This document shows positions 16,541 through 24,056 of a stretch of 27,673 nt of DNA, in pieces. This DNA comes from an uncultured Campylobacter sp. (lineage in GTDB: Bacteria > Campylobacterota > Campylobacteria > Campylobacterales > Campylobacteraceae). Below the pieces are notes generated by a model. It saw only the letters and a program-made list of their open reading frames with translations. It did no database searches and was not told where the DNA came from. The position numbers and the translations under genes are program-made. Position 1 is the first letter of the stretch. Every line of letters starts with the position of its first letter. The stretch is taken from the NCBI RefSeq assembly GCF_938002845.1, contig NZ_CALKZP010000040.1, positions 1 through 27,673 on the forward strand, written 5' to 3'.

Positions 16541-17317
16541 GTGATCGTCGGTGCGCTTAATTACAGCGGGTTTAGCTTCGGCGATCTAAAATGGCTTAGC
16601 AAAGATGAGATAGTGCAAAATTTCGTACAGGACGAATTGGAAAATTATTATTATGAAGGGAAGTCCAAATACAATAAACTTTACACCATAGATACCAACT
16701 TAACATTTCACGAAGCTATTTCTAAAATCAACGAAATCTTTGAAAATCATTCAAATGACAAGGACTTTAATTTAATACATGATTTAAATTCTTCACTCCC
16801 TTTTAGAGATATTACAGACGAAATGGTATCGGATGAAAAAATCCCATGGACTTTTTCAGATTTTATCTACCACCATACTGTCAATAATGTCGATGCGGGA
16901 GATAATTACACGTATAGACCATTTGAAGGCAATAGAAAAATAGACTATGAAAAAGAAAAAGGTAAAGTGATTATTCTAGATCAGCATTATTCATCAAATA
17001 TTTATTTATCAGATACTTTCACCATAAAAGAATGCCGTAAAGAAACATCGTTTATTGATAGAATACTGGGCGAAAGCCAATTTTGTATGAAATTTATAGC
17101 GATAAAACGTATCCCCAATGAGTATGAGCCGAGCAAGCGGTATCGTGACGATCCAAATTTTATATTCAATAGCACGAAACGGAATTTTGATATATTTTTA
17201 AAAAATATAAATTCCGAGGAAAGCTGCCTTGGTATTATTGATTGTTATGAGACTAGATTAGATAACCATGGAAACAGATATATAGGATTTATGAAGCTTT
17301 TTGAGCTTATGAAATGA
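16541..17317 (+). CDS. AT-rich orphan gene, unknown protein with N-terminal membrane anchor
   Basis: The first conventional start in frame is GTG at 16541 (258 residues), but it has no ribosome binding site and cuts through a hydrophobic helix. The frame is open from 16484, where AAGGAG (16475-16480) is followed by TAA, ATT, TTC, AAA, and the added residues KALKFLAKVLIAALG complete a membrane anchor or signal. So the true start may be a non-ATG codon at about 16484, or the ATG may have been lost. The rest is soluble, acidic and rich in Asn, Asp, Lys, Ile and Tyr (FHEAISKINEIFENHSNDKD; FIDRILGESQFCMKFIAIKR). From about 16600 the DNA is far more AT-rich than all neighbours, pointing to acquired sequence. 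Family not recognised. Confidence 0.6.
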   Translation: MIVGALNYSGFSFGDLKWLSKDEIVQNFVQDELENYYYEGKSKYNKLYTIDTNLTFHEAISKINEIFENHSNDKDFNLIHDLNSSLPFRDITDEMVSDEKIPWTFSDFIYHHTVNNVDAGDNYTYRPFEGNRKIDYEKEKGKVIILDQHYSSNIYLSDTFTIKECRKETSFIDRILGESQFCMKFIAIKRIPNEYEPSKRYRDDPNFIFNSTKRNFDIFLKNINSEESCLGIIDCYETRLDNHGNRYIGFMKLFELMK

Positions 17318-17521
17318 TATGATGTTGGCAGTATTATATTAATTTGAAGTAACGATATCAAGCGCCCTAGCTCCGTGCGTAGCAAAACATAAAATTCCTC
17401 GTAAAATTTTACGCTTGACATCTTACGAATAGATTTTACCGAAGTAAAATTTTATCGGACGGCGCCGCACCTCGTGCTACGAGCGCAAAACGTTTAGCAA
17501 ATATCGCGATAAATTTAAACT

Positions 17522-17527
17522 TATAAT
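17522..17527 (+). promoter_or_regulatory. -10 box of a possible small transcript
   Basis: TATAAT in an A/T-rich context (AAATTTAAACT before it), pointing towards the 3' end of rho. The predicted start is near 17534, giving a transcript of about 130 bases up to the hairpin at 17643-17665. Confidence 0.4.
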
Positions 17528-17546
17528 AGTGGAGTTTGAAAAAAAG

Positions 17547-17642
17547 ATGCGCCGCTTTGAAAGCGCATACGAAGCTACGTGGCGGTATTCGCGGCAAGCG
17601 GTGCAAACTATGCCGCTAAATTTAGAGCAAAATTTTAAATAA
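17547..17642 (+). CDS. Possible 31-residue small protein or small RNA
   Basis: ATG at 17547 with GGAG twelve bases upstream and TAA at 17640-17642. The peptide begins MRRFESAYEATWRYSRQ and ends NLEQNFK: basic, soluble and unlike anything I recognise. The ribosome binding site is rather far from the ATG. The same bases can fold: ATGCGC at the start codon pairs with GCGCAT at about 17563-17568. A small RNA is therefore as likely as a peptide. It is convergent with rho and ends exactly where the shared hairpin begins. Confidence 0.3.
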   Translation: MRRFESAYEATWRYSRQAVQTMPLNLEQNFK

Positions 17643-17665
17643 GGCTAAATTTAAAGAATTTAGCC
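17643..17665. terminator. Hairpin overlapping the rho stop codon, possibly two-way
   Basis: GGCTAAATT and AATTTAGCC form a perfect nine-pair stem with a five-base loop. The rho stop codon (17660-17662) lies inside the stem. On the minus strand it is followed by TTATTTAAAATTTT, a plausible terminator tail. On the plus strand there is no T-run, so it would only end or stabilise the small transcript weakly. Confidence 0.5.
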
Positions 17666-19006
17666 GTTCATTATCGATAGCAGCTCGGTGTTGTCTTTGG
17701 TTTTTAGCATCTTGGCGTATAAAAATTTTAGCGCCTCGACGTCGTCCATCGTCGAGATCGCCGAGCGCAACGCCCAGATCTTTTGCAAATTTTCACTGCC
17801 TTGTAAAAGCTCCTCTTTGCGCGTGCCCGATTTGGTGATGTTGATCGCGGGGTAAATTCTACGATCCGAGATGTTGCGATCGAGGATGATCTCGCTGTTG
17901 CCCGTGCCCTTGAACTCCTCGAAGATCACGTCGTCCATACGCGAGCCGGTCTCGATGAGCGCGGTAGCGACGATAGTGAGCGAGCCGCCGTTTTCGATAT
18001 TTCGTGCCGCACCGAAGAAGCGCTTCGGTTTATGCAGGGCATTTGCGTCCACGCCGCCGCTTAGGACTTTGCCGCTGCTAGGCGTGACGGTGTTGTAAGC
18101 GCGCGCAAGGCGGGTGATGCTATCAAGCAAGATGACGACGTCCTTGCCGTTTTCGACGGCGCGTTTTGCCTTTTCGATGACGAGCTCGGCGACGCGGACG
18201 TGGTTGAACGCGGGCTGATCGAAGGTCGAGCTAAACACCTCGCCGCGCACGCTGCGCTCCATATCTGTCACCTCCTCGGGGCGCTCGTCGACTAGCAGCA
18301 CCAAAAGCTCGACCTCGGGGTGGTTGCGCGTAATGCCGTTGGCAAGCTCTTTCATAAGCTCCGTTTTACCGCTACGCGGAGGCGCCGTGATGAGCCCGCG
18401 CTGCCCCTTGCCGATCGGGGTGAAAAGATCGAGCACGCGACCGGTAAGGCGCATAGGATCGTATTCAAGCTTGAGCTTTTCGGTCGGGAAAAGCGGCGTG
18501 AGATTATCAAATAGCGGACGCTCTCTGGCCTCTTGGATCGATTTGTAATTGATCGCCTCGATCTTTAAGAGCGCGTAGTACTTCTCCTGATCCTTCGGCT
18601 CGCGCACCTGACCCGTGACGATGTCGCCGACGCGCAGGGCAAATTTGCGGATCTGACTTAGACTCACGTAGGCGTCGTTGGCGCTGTCGCTTAAATTTGA
18701 ATCTATGCCGCGCAAAAAGCCGTAACCCTCGGCGGTAACCTCCAAAATCCCCGTAAAAAGTATGAAGCCGCCCTGCTTCGTCTGCATGCGTAAAATTTCA
18801 AAAACGAGCGCTTGGCGACGGAATTCGCGCGGGTTCTCGACGCCTAGCTCGTCTGCTATGGCGATGAGATTTTCAAGATCCATCGAGCGGAGCTCCTCGA
18901 TCTGGTAGCCCTCGACGGGAACGTGCGTTTTGGCGTAAGTTTTTCTACCGTTTTGATTAGAATTTGAAACGGCGGTCTGTGCGGAATTTTGATTTGTATT
19001 TTCCAT
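17660..19006 (-). CDS. rho: Transcription termination factor Rho
   Basis: Rho is a hexameric RNA-dependent ATPase that ends transcription. The 448-residue protein has a short Asn/Gln/Ser-rich N-terminus, the Rho N-terminal helical domain (about 35-75) and a cold-shock-like RNA-binding domain (about 80-155, GYGFLRG). The Walker A loop is APPRSGKTE at about 208-216, where E. coli has APPKAGKT. The Walker B strand is VVILLDSITR near 280-290. The Q-loop region LSGGVDANALHKPKRFFGAARNIE is present; length is within the family range. ATG at 19006 follows AGAGGAC. It lies 61 bases after accA and may be read through from the fatty-acid genes. Confidence 0.97.
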   Translation of the reverse strand: MENTNQNSAQTAVSNSNQNGRKTYAKTHVPVEGYQIEELRSMDLENLIAIADELGVENPREFRRQALVFEILRMQTKQGGFILFTGILEVTAEGYGFLRGIDSNLSDSANDAYVSLSQIRKFALRVGDIVTGQVREPKDQEKYYALLKIEAINYKSIQEARERPLFDNLTPLFPTEKLKLEYDPMRLTGRVLDLFTPIGKGQRGLITAPPRSGKTELMKELANGITRNHPEVELLVLLVDERPEEVTDMERSVRGEVFSSTFDQPAFNHVRVAELVIEKAKRAVENGKDVVILLDSITRLARAYNTVTPSSGKVLSGGVDANALHKPKRFFGAARNIENGGSLTIVATALIETGSRMDDVIFEEFKGTGNSEIILDRNISDRRIYPAINITKSGTRKEELLQGSENLQKIWALRSAISTMDDVEALKFLYAKMLKTKDNTELLSIMNG

Positions 19007-19067
19007 TTGTCCTCTTAGAGTGTGAAGTTATTAAATTTGGTTTTAAAAAAGTCGCGAAATTTAAAAT

Positions 19068-20006
19068 TTAGTTTTCTTTATAAGCACCGAACCTTAAAAT
19101 TTTTTGTTGTCTTCTGCTGATGAGCTCGTCTATGCTAAGATCGTCTAGCTTGTGCAGCTCGGTTAAGACGTAGTTTCCAAGCGCTTTTATCGCGCCGTCT
19201 TTATCTCTGTGGGCGCCCGTTTTAGGCTCCTTGATCACGTCGTCGATCAAGCCCAGCTCTTTTAGCTCCTCGGCGGTGATCTTTAACGCTTTCGTAGCGG
19301 CCTCGCTCTTACTTGGATCGTTCCACAAAATCGCAGCACAGCCTTCGGGAGAGATGACTGAAAAGATTGAGTTTTGAAGCATCGCCAAACGATCGGCCAC
19401 GCCGATCGCTAAAGCTCCGCCGCTACCGCCCTCGCCGATAACGACGGCGATCGTAGGGGTTTTAAGATCGCTAAGCTCATATAAATTTCGCGCGATAGCC
19501 TCGCTTTGACCGCGCTCCTCAGCTCCGAGTCCCGGATATGCGCCCGGAGTGTCGATCAAAAACAAAATAGGAAGGTTAAATTTCTCGGCAAGTTTCGCTA
19601 CGCGCAGAGCCTTACGATAGCCCTCAGGATGCGGCATGCCGAAATTTCGCTTCAGCTTGTTTTTGGTACCGCGACCCTTCTGCTCGGCGATCACGGCAAT
19701 TTTACGGTTGCCCATAATGCCCAGATAACACACGATCGAAGGATCGTCTCTAAAGGCGCGGTCGCCATGGAGCTCCCTGGCGTCCTGCAAAAGCGCGCGA
19801 ATATAATCGATCGCGTAAGGGCGATCCGGATGGCGCGCAAGCTGAAGCCTTTGGTATTCGTTTAAATTTTTATAAACTTTGGAAATTTCTTTTTCGAGGT
19901 TCTTATTTAAAATTTCGACCGCGTCCTCATCACCGCGAATTTTAGCAGCGACGATGTCCTCGTCGATCTGCTTTATAGACTTTTCGAAGTCCAGATAGCT
20001 AGCCAT
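19068..20006 (-). CDS. accA: Acetyl-CoA carboxylase carboxyltransferase, alpha subunit
   Basis: AccA and AccD together move the carboxyl group from biotin to acetyl-CoA, giving malonyl-CoA for fatty-acid synthesis. The 312-residue protein matches AccA along its length, with RPYAIDYIRALLQDARELHGDRAF near the N-terminus. NFGMPHPEGYRKALRVAKLAEKF, LFLIDTPGAYPGLGAEERGQ and VIGEGGSGGALAIGVAD in the crotonase-like core are also typical. The ATG shares one base with the fabF stop codon (TAATG), so translation is probably coupled to fabF. accD is not in the window. Confidence 0.97.
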   Translation of the reverse strand: MASYLDFEKSIKQIDEDIVAAKIRGDEDAVEILNKNLEKEISKVYKNLNEYQRLQLARHPDRPYAIDYIRALLQDARELHGDRAFRDDPSIVCYLGIMGNRKIAVIAEQKGRGTKNKLKRNFGMPHPEGYRKALRVAKLAEKFNLPILFLIDTPGAYPGLGAEERGQSEAIARNLYELSDLKTPTIAVVIGEGGSGGALAIGVADRLAMLQNSIFSVISPEGCAAILWNDPSKSEAATKALKITAEELKELGLIDDVIKEPKTGAHRDKDGAIKALGNYVLTELHKLDDLSIDELISRRQQKILRFGAYKEN

Positions 20007-21223
20007 TAATCTACTCTTTTGAAAATAAGCGATGCGTTCGTGCCGCCGAATCCGAAATTATTGCTCATAACGCAATCGAGTTTAGCTTTTCTGGCAACGT
20101 TTGGCACATAGTCCAAATCGCAATCTGGATCTTTTGAAATTTGATTTATCGTAGGCGGTATGATGCCGTTTTGCATCGCTAAAAGACTGATCGCAGCCTC
20201 TACAGCTCCGGCAGCACCCAGGCAGTGTCCTAGCTGGCCCTTGGTGGAGCTGACCGCAGGCACCTTGCCCTCACCGAAAAGCTCTTTTAACGCCGCGGTT
20301 TCGTTTTTGTCGTTTATTGCTGTGGACGTTCCGTGAGCGTTTATATAATCAATCTTCGGGCGTCCCGCCATTTCGTAGGCCTTTTTCATAGCGCGAATCG
20401 GTCCGTCTAAGCTAGGCGAAGTGATATGATAAGCATCGCCGCTGGCGCCGAATCCTACGAGCTCGCCGTAAATTTTAGCACCGCGCGCTTTTGCGTCCTC
20501 TAGCTCTTCTAAAACCAAAGCCGCCGCGCCTTCGCCCATAACAAAGCCATTTCGCTCAGCATCAAACGGACGTGAAGCGTGCGCAGGATCGTCATTTCTA
20601 GCACAAAGCGCCTTCATCGCAGCAAATCCGCCGATACCTACGGGACAAACCGCAGCCTCGGCACCCACTGCGAGCATCTTTTTCGCTTCGCCGATCATGA
20701 TAACTCTCGCAGCGTCCATAATCGCATGCGCAGAAGCCGCACAAGCCGTAACGCTGGATAAATTCGGACCTTTTAATTTATAATATATAGAAACAAAGCC
20801 GCCGAGCATATTTACTAACGCAGAGGGGATAAAAAACGGAGAAATTCGCCTAGGACCGCGCTGCAAGCAGGTATTGGCATTTATCTCGATATTCGGCAAA
20901 CCGCCTATACCACTAGCGGAGCTAACGCCGAATTCGTCGCTATCGAAACCGCTAAATTTAGCGTCATCCATAGCTTCACCCGCGGCTTTAAGTCCCAGCT
21001 GGATAAACCTATCCATCTTTTTTATCTCTTTTCCATCCTCGATTATGCTCGAAGGGTCGAAACCTTTTACTTCAGCTGCAATTTGAACCGGAAATTCGCT
21101 AGCGTCAAAGAGCGAAATTTTATCAACCCCGGTTTTTCCGTTACAGATATTTTCAAAACTGCTCTGTTTGTCAAGCCCGAGAGAGGTTATCATCCCGATG
21201 CCCGTTACTACGACTCGTTTCAA
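20006..21223 (-). CDS. fabF: 3-oxoacyl-ACP synthase II (FabF)
   Basis: FabF condenses malonyl-ACP with a growing acyl-ACP. The 405-residue protein has the Cys-His-His triad: Cys 161 in SVTACAASAH, His 297 in NAHGTSTAIND and His 333 in KGQLGHCLGAAGAVEA. Length is typical. The start is TTG at 21223, with AAGGAAG five to six bases upstream and no suitable ATG near it. The first residues (KRVVVTGIGMITSLG) fit the family N-terminus, so TTG is the true start. It follows acpP by 18 bases and overlaps accA by one base. Confidence 0.97.
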   Translation of the reverse strand: MKRVVVTGIGMITSLGLDKQSSFENICNGKTGVDKISLFDASEFPVQIAAEVKGFDPSSIIEDGKEIKKMDRFIQLGLKAAGEAMDDAKFSGFDSDEFGVSSASGIGGLPNIEINANTCLQRGPRRISPFFIPSALVNMLGGFVSIYYKLKGPNLSSVTACAASAHAIMDAARVIMIGEAKKMLAVGAEAAVCPVGIGGFAAMKALCARNDDPAHASRPFDAERNGFVMGEGAAALVLEELEDAKARGAKIYGELVGFGASGDAYHITSPSLDGPIRAMKKAYEMAGRPKIDYINAHGTSTAINDKNETAALKELFGEGKVPAVSSTKGQLGHCLGAAGAVEAAISLLAMQNGIIPPTINQISKDPDCDLDYVPNVARKAKLDCVMSNNFGFGGTNASLIFKRVD

Positions 21224-21241
21224 AACCGCTTCCTTAAAATT

Positions 21242-21478
21242 TTATTTCTTAGGCAAATTTTCTATATAATCTACTACGTCTTTAATGCTTACTAATTTTT
21301 CGGACTCGCTATCAGGGATCTCGATACCGAATTTCTCCTCTAAAGCCATTACTAGCTCAACTACGTCAAGAGAGTCCGCGCCCAAATCCTCGATAATTTT
21401 AGAATCAAGTTTAACCTGATCCGGGCTAACGCTGAGTTGCTCTACAACTACGTCTCTTACATCTTCAAATACTGCCAT
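21242..21478 (-). CDS. acpP: Acyl carrier protein
   Basis: A 78-residue acidic, four-helix protein that carries acyl chains on phosphopantetheine. The attachment motif is GADSLDVVELVMALEE, with the modified serine at residue 36. IEIPDSESEKLVSIKDVVDYI closes the usual fold. ATG at 21478 has AAAGGAG upstream. A TATTAT box at 21514-21519 (minus) suggests that acpP has its own promoter, as expected for a very highly expressed protein, besides any read-through from fabG. Confidence 0.98.
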   Translation of the reverse strand: MAVFEDVRDVVVEQLSVSPDQVKLDSKIIEDLGADSLDVVELVMALEEKFGIEIPDSESEKLVSIKDVVDYIENLPKK

Positions 21479-21513
21479 TTTAGCACTCCTTTAAAAAAAT
21501 ACCGCGTAATTCT

Positions 21514-21519
21514 ATAATA
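21514..21519 (-). promoter_or_regulatory. Possible -10 box of acpP
   Basis: TATTAT on the minus strand, 36 bases upstream of the acpP ATG, in the 68-bp gap after fabG and preceded by A/T-rich sequence. One mismatch to consensus. Confidence 0.35.
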
Positions 21520-21546
21520 TTTAACCTTAAATTCCGCTATTTAACG

Positions 21547-22290
21547 CTACATATAGAGCCCGCCGTTTATTTTAAGCGTCTCACCAGTAATGTAGCCCGC
21601 GCCGTCGCTGAGTAAAAACGCAACTCCTTCGGCAACGTCGCTCGTGCTTCCGAGGCGCTTAAGCGGGATGCTCGCTTCGTAGCTTGCTTTTACGTCGTCG
21701 CTTAGCGCATCCGTCATATCCGTAGCGATGAAGCCCGGAGTTATGCAGTTGAAGCGGATGCCGCGCGCAGCACCCTCTTTTGCAAAGCTCTTGCTCATCG
21801 CGATCATTCCGCCCTTGCTCGCGCTGTAATTGACCTGTCCGGCGTTGCCCATTTCGCCGACGATCGAGGCGATGTTTACGACCGCGCCGAAGCGCTTTTT
21901 GCTCATTAATTTTAGAGCTTCGCGGCAGCCGATGAAGGCGCTGCTTAAATTTGCTTCGATCACGCCCATGAAGTCTTCCAACTTCATTCTAAGCGCGAGC
22001 TTGTCGTTCGTGATACCCGCGTTATTTACGAGATAGCTTAGTTCGCCGTCGCTTTGCGCGATCAGGGCAATCGCCTCGCTAAATTCCGCCTCGTTCGTCG
22101 CGTCAAATTTTATCACGGCGCCCTCTCCGCCGTTTGCGCGGATCTCCTCTAGTAGCGCATCGGCAGGCTCGGGGTTTGAGCGATAATTGATCCACACCTT
22201 AAGTCCGTAAGATGCCAAAGTCCTTGCGATCTGCGCGCCGATACCGCGGCTTGCGCCGGTGATTAAAACGTTTTTTCCACTAAATTTCAT
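21547..22290 (-). CDS. fabG: 3-oxoacyl-ACP reductase (FabG)
   Basis: FabG reduces 3-oxoacyl-ACP with NADPH. The 247-residue short-chain dehydrogenase shows the cofactor loop TGASRGIG at 11-18, NNAG at 89-92 and the Ser-Tyr-Lys triad (Ser 142 in NIASIVGEMGN; Tyr 155 and Lys 159 in YSASK). It ends GYITGETLKINGGLYM, the classic FabG terminus. ATG at 22290 has AAAAGGAA upstream. It heads the fabG-acpP-fabF-accA run, with gpmI 101 bp upstream on the same strand. The context makes it the fatty-acid enzyme rather than a general short-chain dehydrogenase. Confidence 0.96.
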   Translation of the reverse strand: MKFSGKNVLITGASRGIGAQIARTLASYGLKVWINYRSNPEPADALLEEIRANGGEGAVIKFDATNEAEFSEAIALIAQSDGELSYLVNNAGITNDKLALRMKLEDFMGVIEANLSSAFIGCREALKLMSKKRFGAVVNIASIVGEMGNAGQVNYSASKGGMIAMSKSFAKEGAARGIRFNCITPGFIATDMTDALSDDVKASYEASIPLKRLGSTSDVAEGVAFLLSDGAGYITGETLKINGGLYM

Positions 22291-22391
22291 ATTTTTCCTT
22301 TTGTTAAAATTTTAATCTCTAGCGTAAATTTATCTAAATTTACCTAAATTTTAGCAGTTTAAATCTGCTCGCAAGCTGCGCCGTTTAAATT

Positions 22392-23858
22392 TCAAAATAG
22401 CGCTTCATCCATCTCCGCGGGCTTCGGCAGCCCCATTAACTTTAGCACGGTCGCTGCGACGTTGCTAAGCCCAAGTCCGCTTTTTAGCCCGCGAACGCCC
22501 TCGCCCGCGACGAAACAAAATACGTCAAAGGTCGTGTGATTCGTTAAAATTTCGCCGTCCGCGTCTCTCATCGCCTCGCAATTGCCGTGATCGCTGATCT
22601 GGACATAGGCGTAATCATGCGCCCTCGCCGCGTTTAAAATTTTACCGATGCACTCATCCACCGCCTCGACCGCCTTTATCGCGGCGTCATAATTGCCTGT
22701 ATGGCCGATCATATCGCCGTTTGCGAAATTTACGACGATGAAATCTATCCCCGCTTCGATACCGCGGATCACCGCATCGCACACTGCGGGCGCACTCATC
22801 TGCGGCTGCTCATCGTAGGTTTTTACTTTCGGGCTTGGGATTAGCACGCGAGTTTCGTTCGGAAGCGGCTCCTCGACGCCGCCGTTAAAGAAAAACGTCA
22901 CGTGCGCGTATTTTTCGGTCTCGGCGGTATGAAGCTGCGTAAGACCGGCGTCTGCGATCACTTCGCAAAGCGTGTTTTTTAGCACGGGCTTCTCAAAAAG
23001 CAGAGGAAATTTAAAGCTCGCATCGTATTCGCTCATCGTGATTAAATTTTGCACGACGAATTTTCGCTCAAATTCGCTAAAGCTCTCATCACCCAAAGCC
23101 GCGCAAAGCTCCCTGGCGCGATCGTTTCTAAAATTTATAAAAATCACTCCGTCATCCGCGCCGATACCGCTAAATCCGTTAAAGCTCGCAGGCTCGATAA
23201 ACTCATCGCTCACGCCGTGCTCGTAGCTTTGTAGCACATACTCGCTAGGCGAAATTTCAAGCGGCGCCGCTTCACCCAAAAGCACGTCGTAAGCGCGCTT
23301 CACGCGGTCAAAACGCTTGTCGCGATCCATCGCGTAAAAGCGCCCGCAAACGCTAGCGACTTTAAATTTAGCCTGTAGATGCTTTAAAAATTCCACTCCG
23401 CTGCTCGGCGAAACGTCGCGCCCGTCGGTGATAGCGTGCGCCCATGTCTCGCAACCCGCATTCTGCGCTATATCACAGATCGCGTCGAAATGGCGCAGAT
23501 GCGAATGCACGCCGCCGTCGCTGTAAAGCCCTATGACGTGCACTCTGCGGCATTTAGCGAGCAGGTTTTGCAGCGCTTCGTTTTTCTCAAGCGAGCCCTC
23601 ATCGATCGCGCGATCGATTTTGACTAGGTTTTGATACAAAATTCTACCGCTTCCGATCGTCATATGCCCCACTTCGCTGTTTCCCATCTGCCCTTGCGGC
23701 AAGCCCACGGCAAGCCCCGAGGTGTGCAGCAGCGTATTGGGCACGTTTTTAAAAAGATAATCGTAGGCGGGCTTTTTCGCATTTGCAAACGCGTTAAATT
23801 TATCGCTCGCGTTAAAGCCGATGCCGTCGGTGATAAGTAAAATCGTCTTTTGCCCCAT
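22392..23858 (-). CDS. gpmI: Cofactor-independent phosphoglycerate mutase
   Basis: GpmI interconverts 3- and 2-phosphoglycerate using two manganese ions. The 488-residue protein belongs to the alkaline-phosphatase superfamily. Metal and phosphoserine sites are visible: LLITDGIGFN (Asp 11) and GQMGNSEVGHMTIGSGR (phospho-Ser 61). HAITDGRDVSP, FINFRNDRARE, VVNFANGDMIGHTGNYDAAI and ISDHGNCEAM are also present. Length is normal. ATG at 23858 has AGGAGCC upstream. A TATAAT lies 79-84 bases before the ATG, leaving a leader of about 72 bases that contains an inverted repeat. It precedes fabG by 101 bp. Confidence 0.97.
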   Translation of the reverse strand: MGQKTILLITDGIGFNASDKFNAFANAKKPAYDYLFKNVPNTLLHTSGLAVGLPQGQMGNSEVGHMTIGSGRILYQNLVKIDRAIDEGSLEKNEALQNLLAKCRRVHVIGLYSDGGVHSHLRHFDAICDIAQNAGCETWAHAITDGRDVSPSSGVEFLKHLQAKFKVASVCGRFYAMDRDKRFDRVKRAYDVLLGEAAPLEISPSEYVLQSYEHGVSDEFIEPASFNGFSGIGADDGVIFINFRNDRARELCAALGDESFSEFERKFVVQNLITMSEYDASFKFPLLFEKPVLKNTLCEVIADAGLTQLHTAETEKYAHVTFFFNGGVEEPLPNETRVLIPSPKVKTYDEQPQMSAPAVCDAVIRGIEAGIDFIVVNFANGDMIGHTGNYDAAIKAVEAVDECIGKILNAARAHDYAYVQISDHGNCEAMRDADGEILTNHTTFDVFCFVAGEGVRGLKSGLGLSNVAATVLKLMGLPKPAEMDEALF

Positions 23859-23885
23859 TTTGGCTCCTAAATTTCGTCTAAATTT

Positions 23886-23919
23886 CGCCGCACAGGTCTT
23901 TTAAAGCAGGTCTGCGGCG
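23886..23919 (-). promoter_or_regulatory. Stem-loop in the gpmI leader
   Basis: CGCCGCA (23886-23892) and TGCGGCG (23913-23919) form a perfect seven-pair stem. The 20-base loop contains CAGGTC twice (23893-23898 and 23907-23912). It lies wholly within the predicted gpmI 5' leader, ending 28 bases before the start codon. Confidence 0.35.
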
Positions 23920-23936
23920 CTGTTTTTACGAGCGGC

Positions 23937-23942
23937 ATTATA
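23937..23942 (-). promoter_or_regulatory. -10 box of gpmI
   Basis: TATAAT on the minus strand with an A-run upstream (CCAAAAAAAAG), 79 bases before the gpmI ATG. Predicted leader about 72 bases. Confidence 0.5.
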
Positions 23943-24024
23943 CTTTTTTTTGGCAAATGCGGCAAAATTTCATCCGCCCTAAAAGCTAAATTTTACCTCT
24001 TTTATACTAAAATGCGCATTTTCG

Positions 24025-24030
24025 TATAAA
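24025..24030 (+). promoter_or_regulatory. -10 box of mraY
   Basis: TATAAA, 32 bases before the mraY TTG; a second candidate, TATACT, lies at 24003-24008. Either would drive the mraY-ORF-murD unit. Confidence 0.4.
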
Positions 24031-24056
24031 ATTTCATAAAATTTAAAAGGCAAACT

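Larger units (their letters stand above)
17318..17659. other. Region between the AT-rich gene and rho
   Basis: About 340 bp. It contains a perfect 14-base palindrome CGTAAAATTTTACG at 17400-17413, a TATAAT at 17522, a 31-codon ORF at 17547-17642 and a hairpin at 17643-17665. No larger gene is present. Confidence 0.5.

Noticed and set aside
17400..17413. CGTAAAATTTTACG palindrome as an operator
   Set aside because: AAAATTTT-type palindromes occur throughout the window, so one example carries little weight; counted under the AAATTT finding instead.
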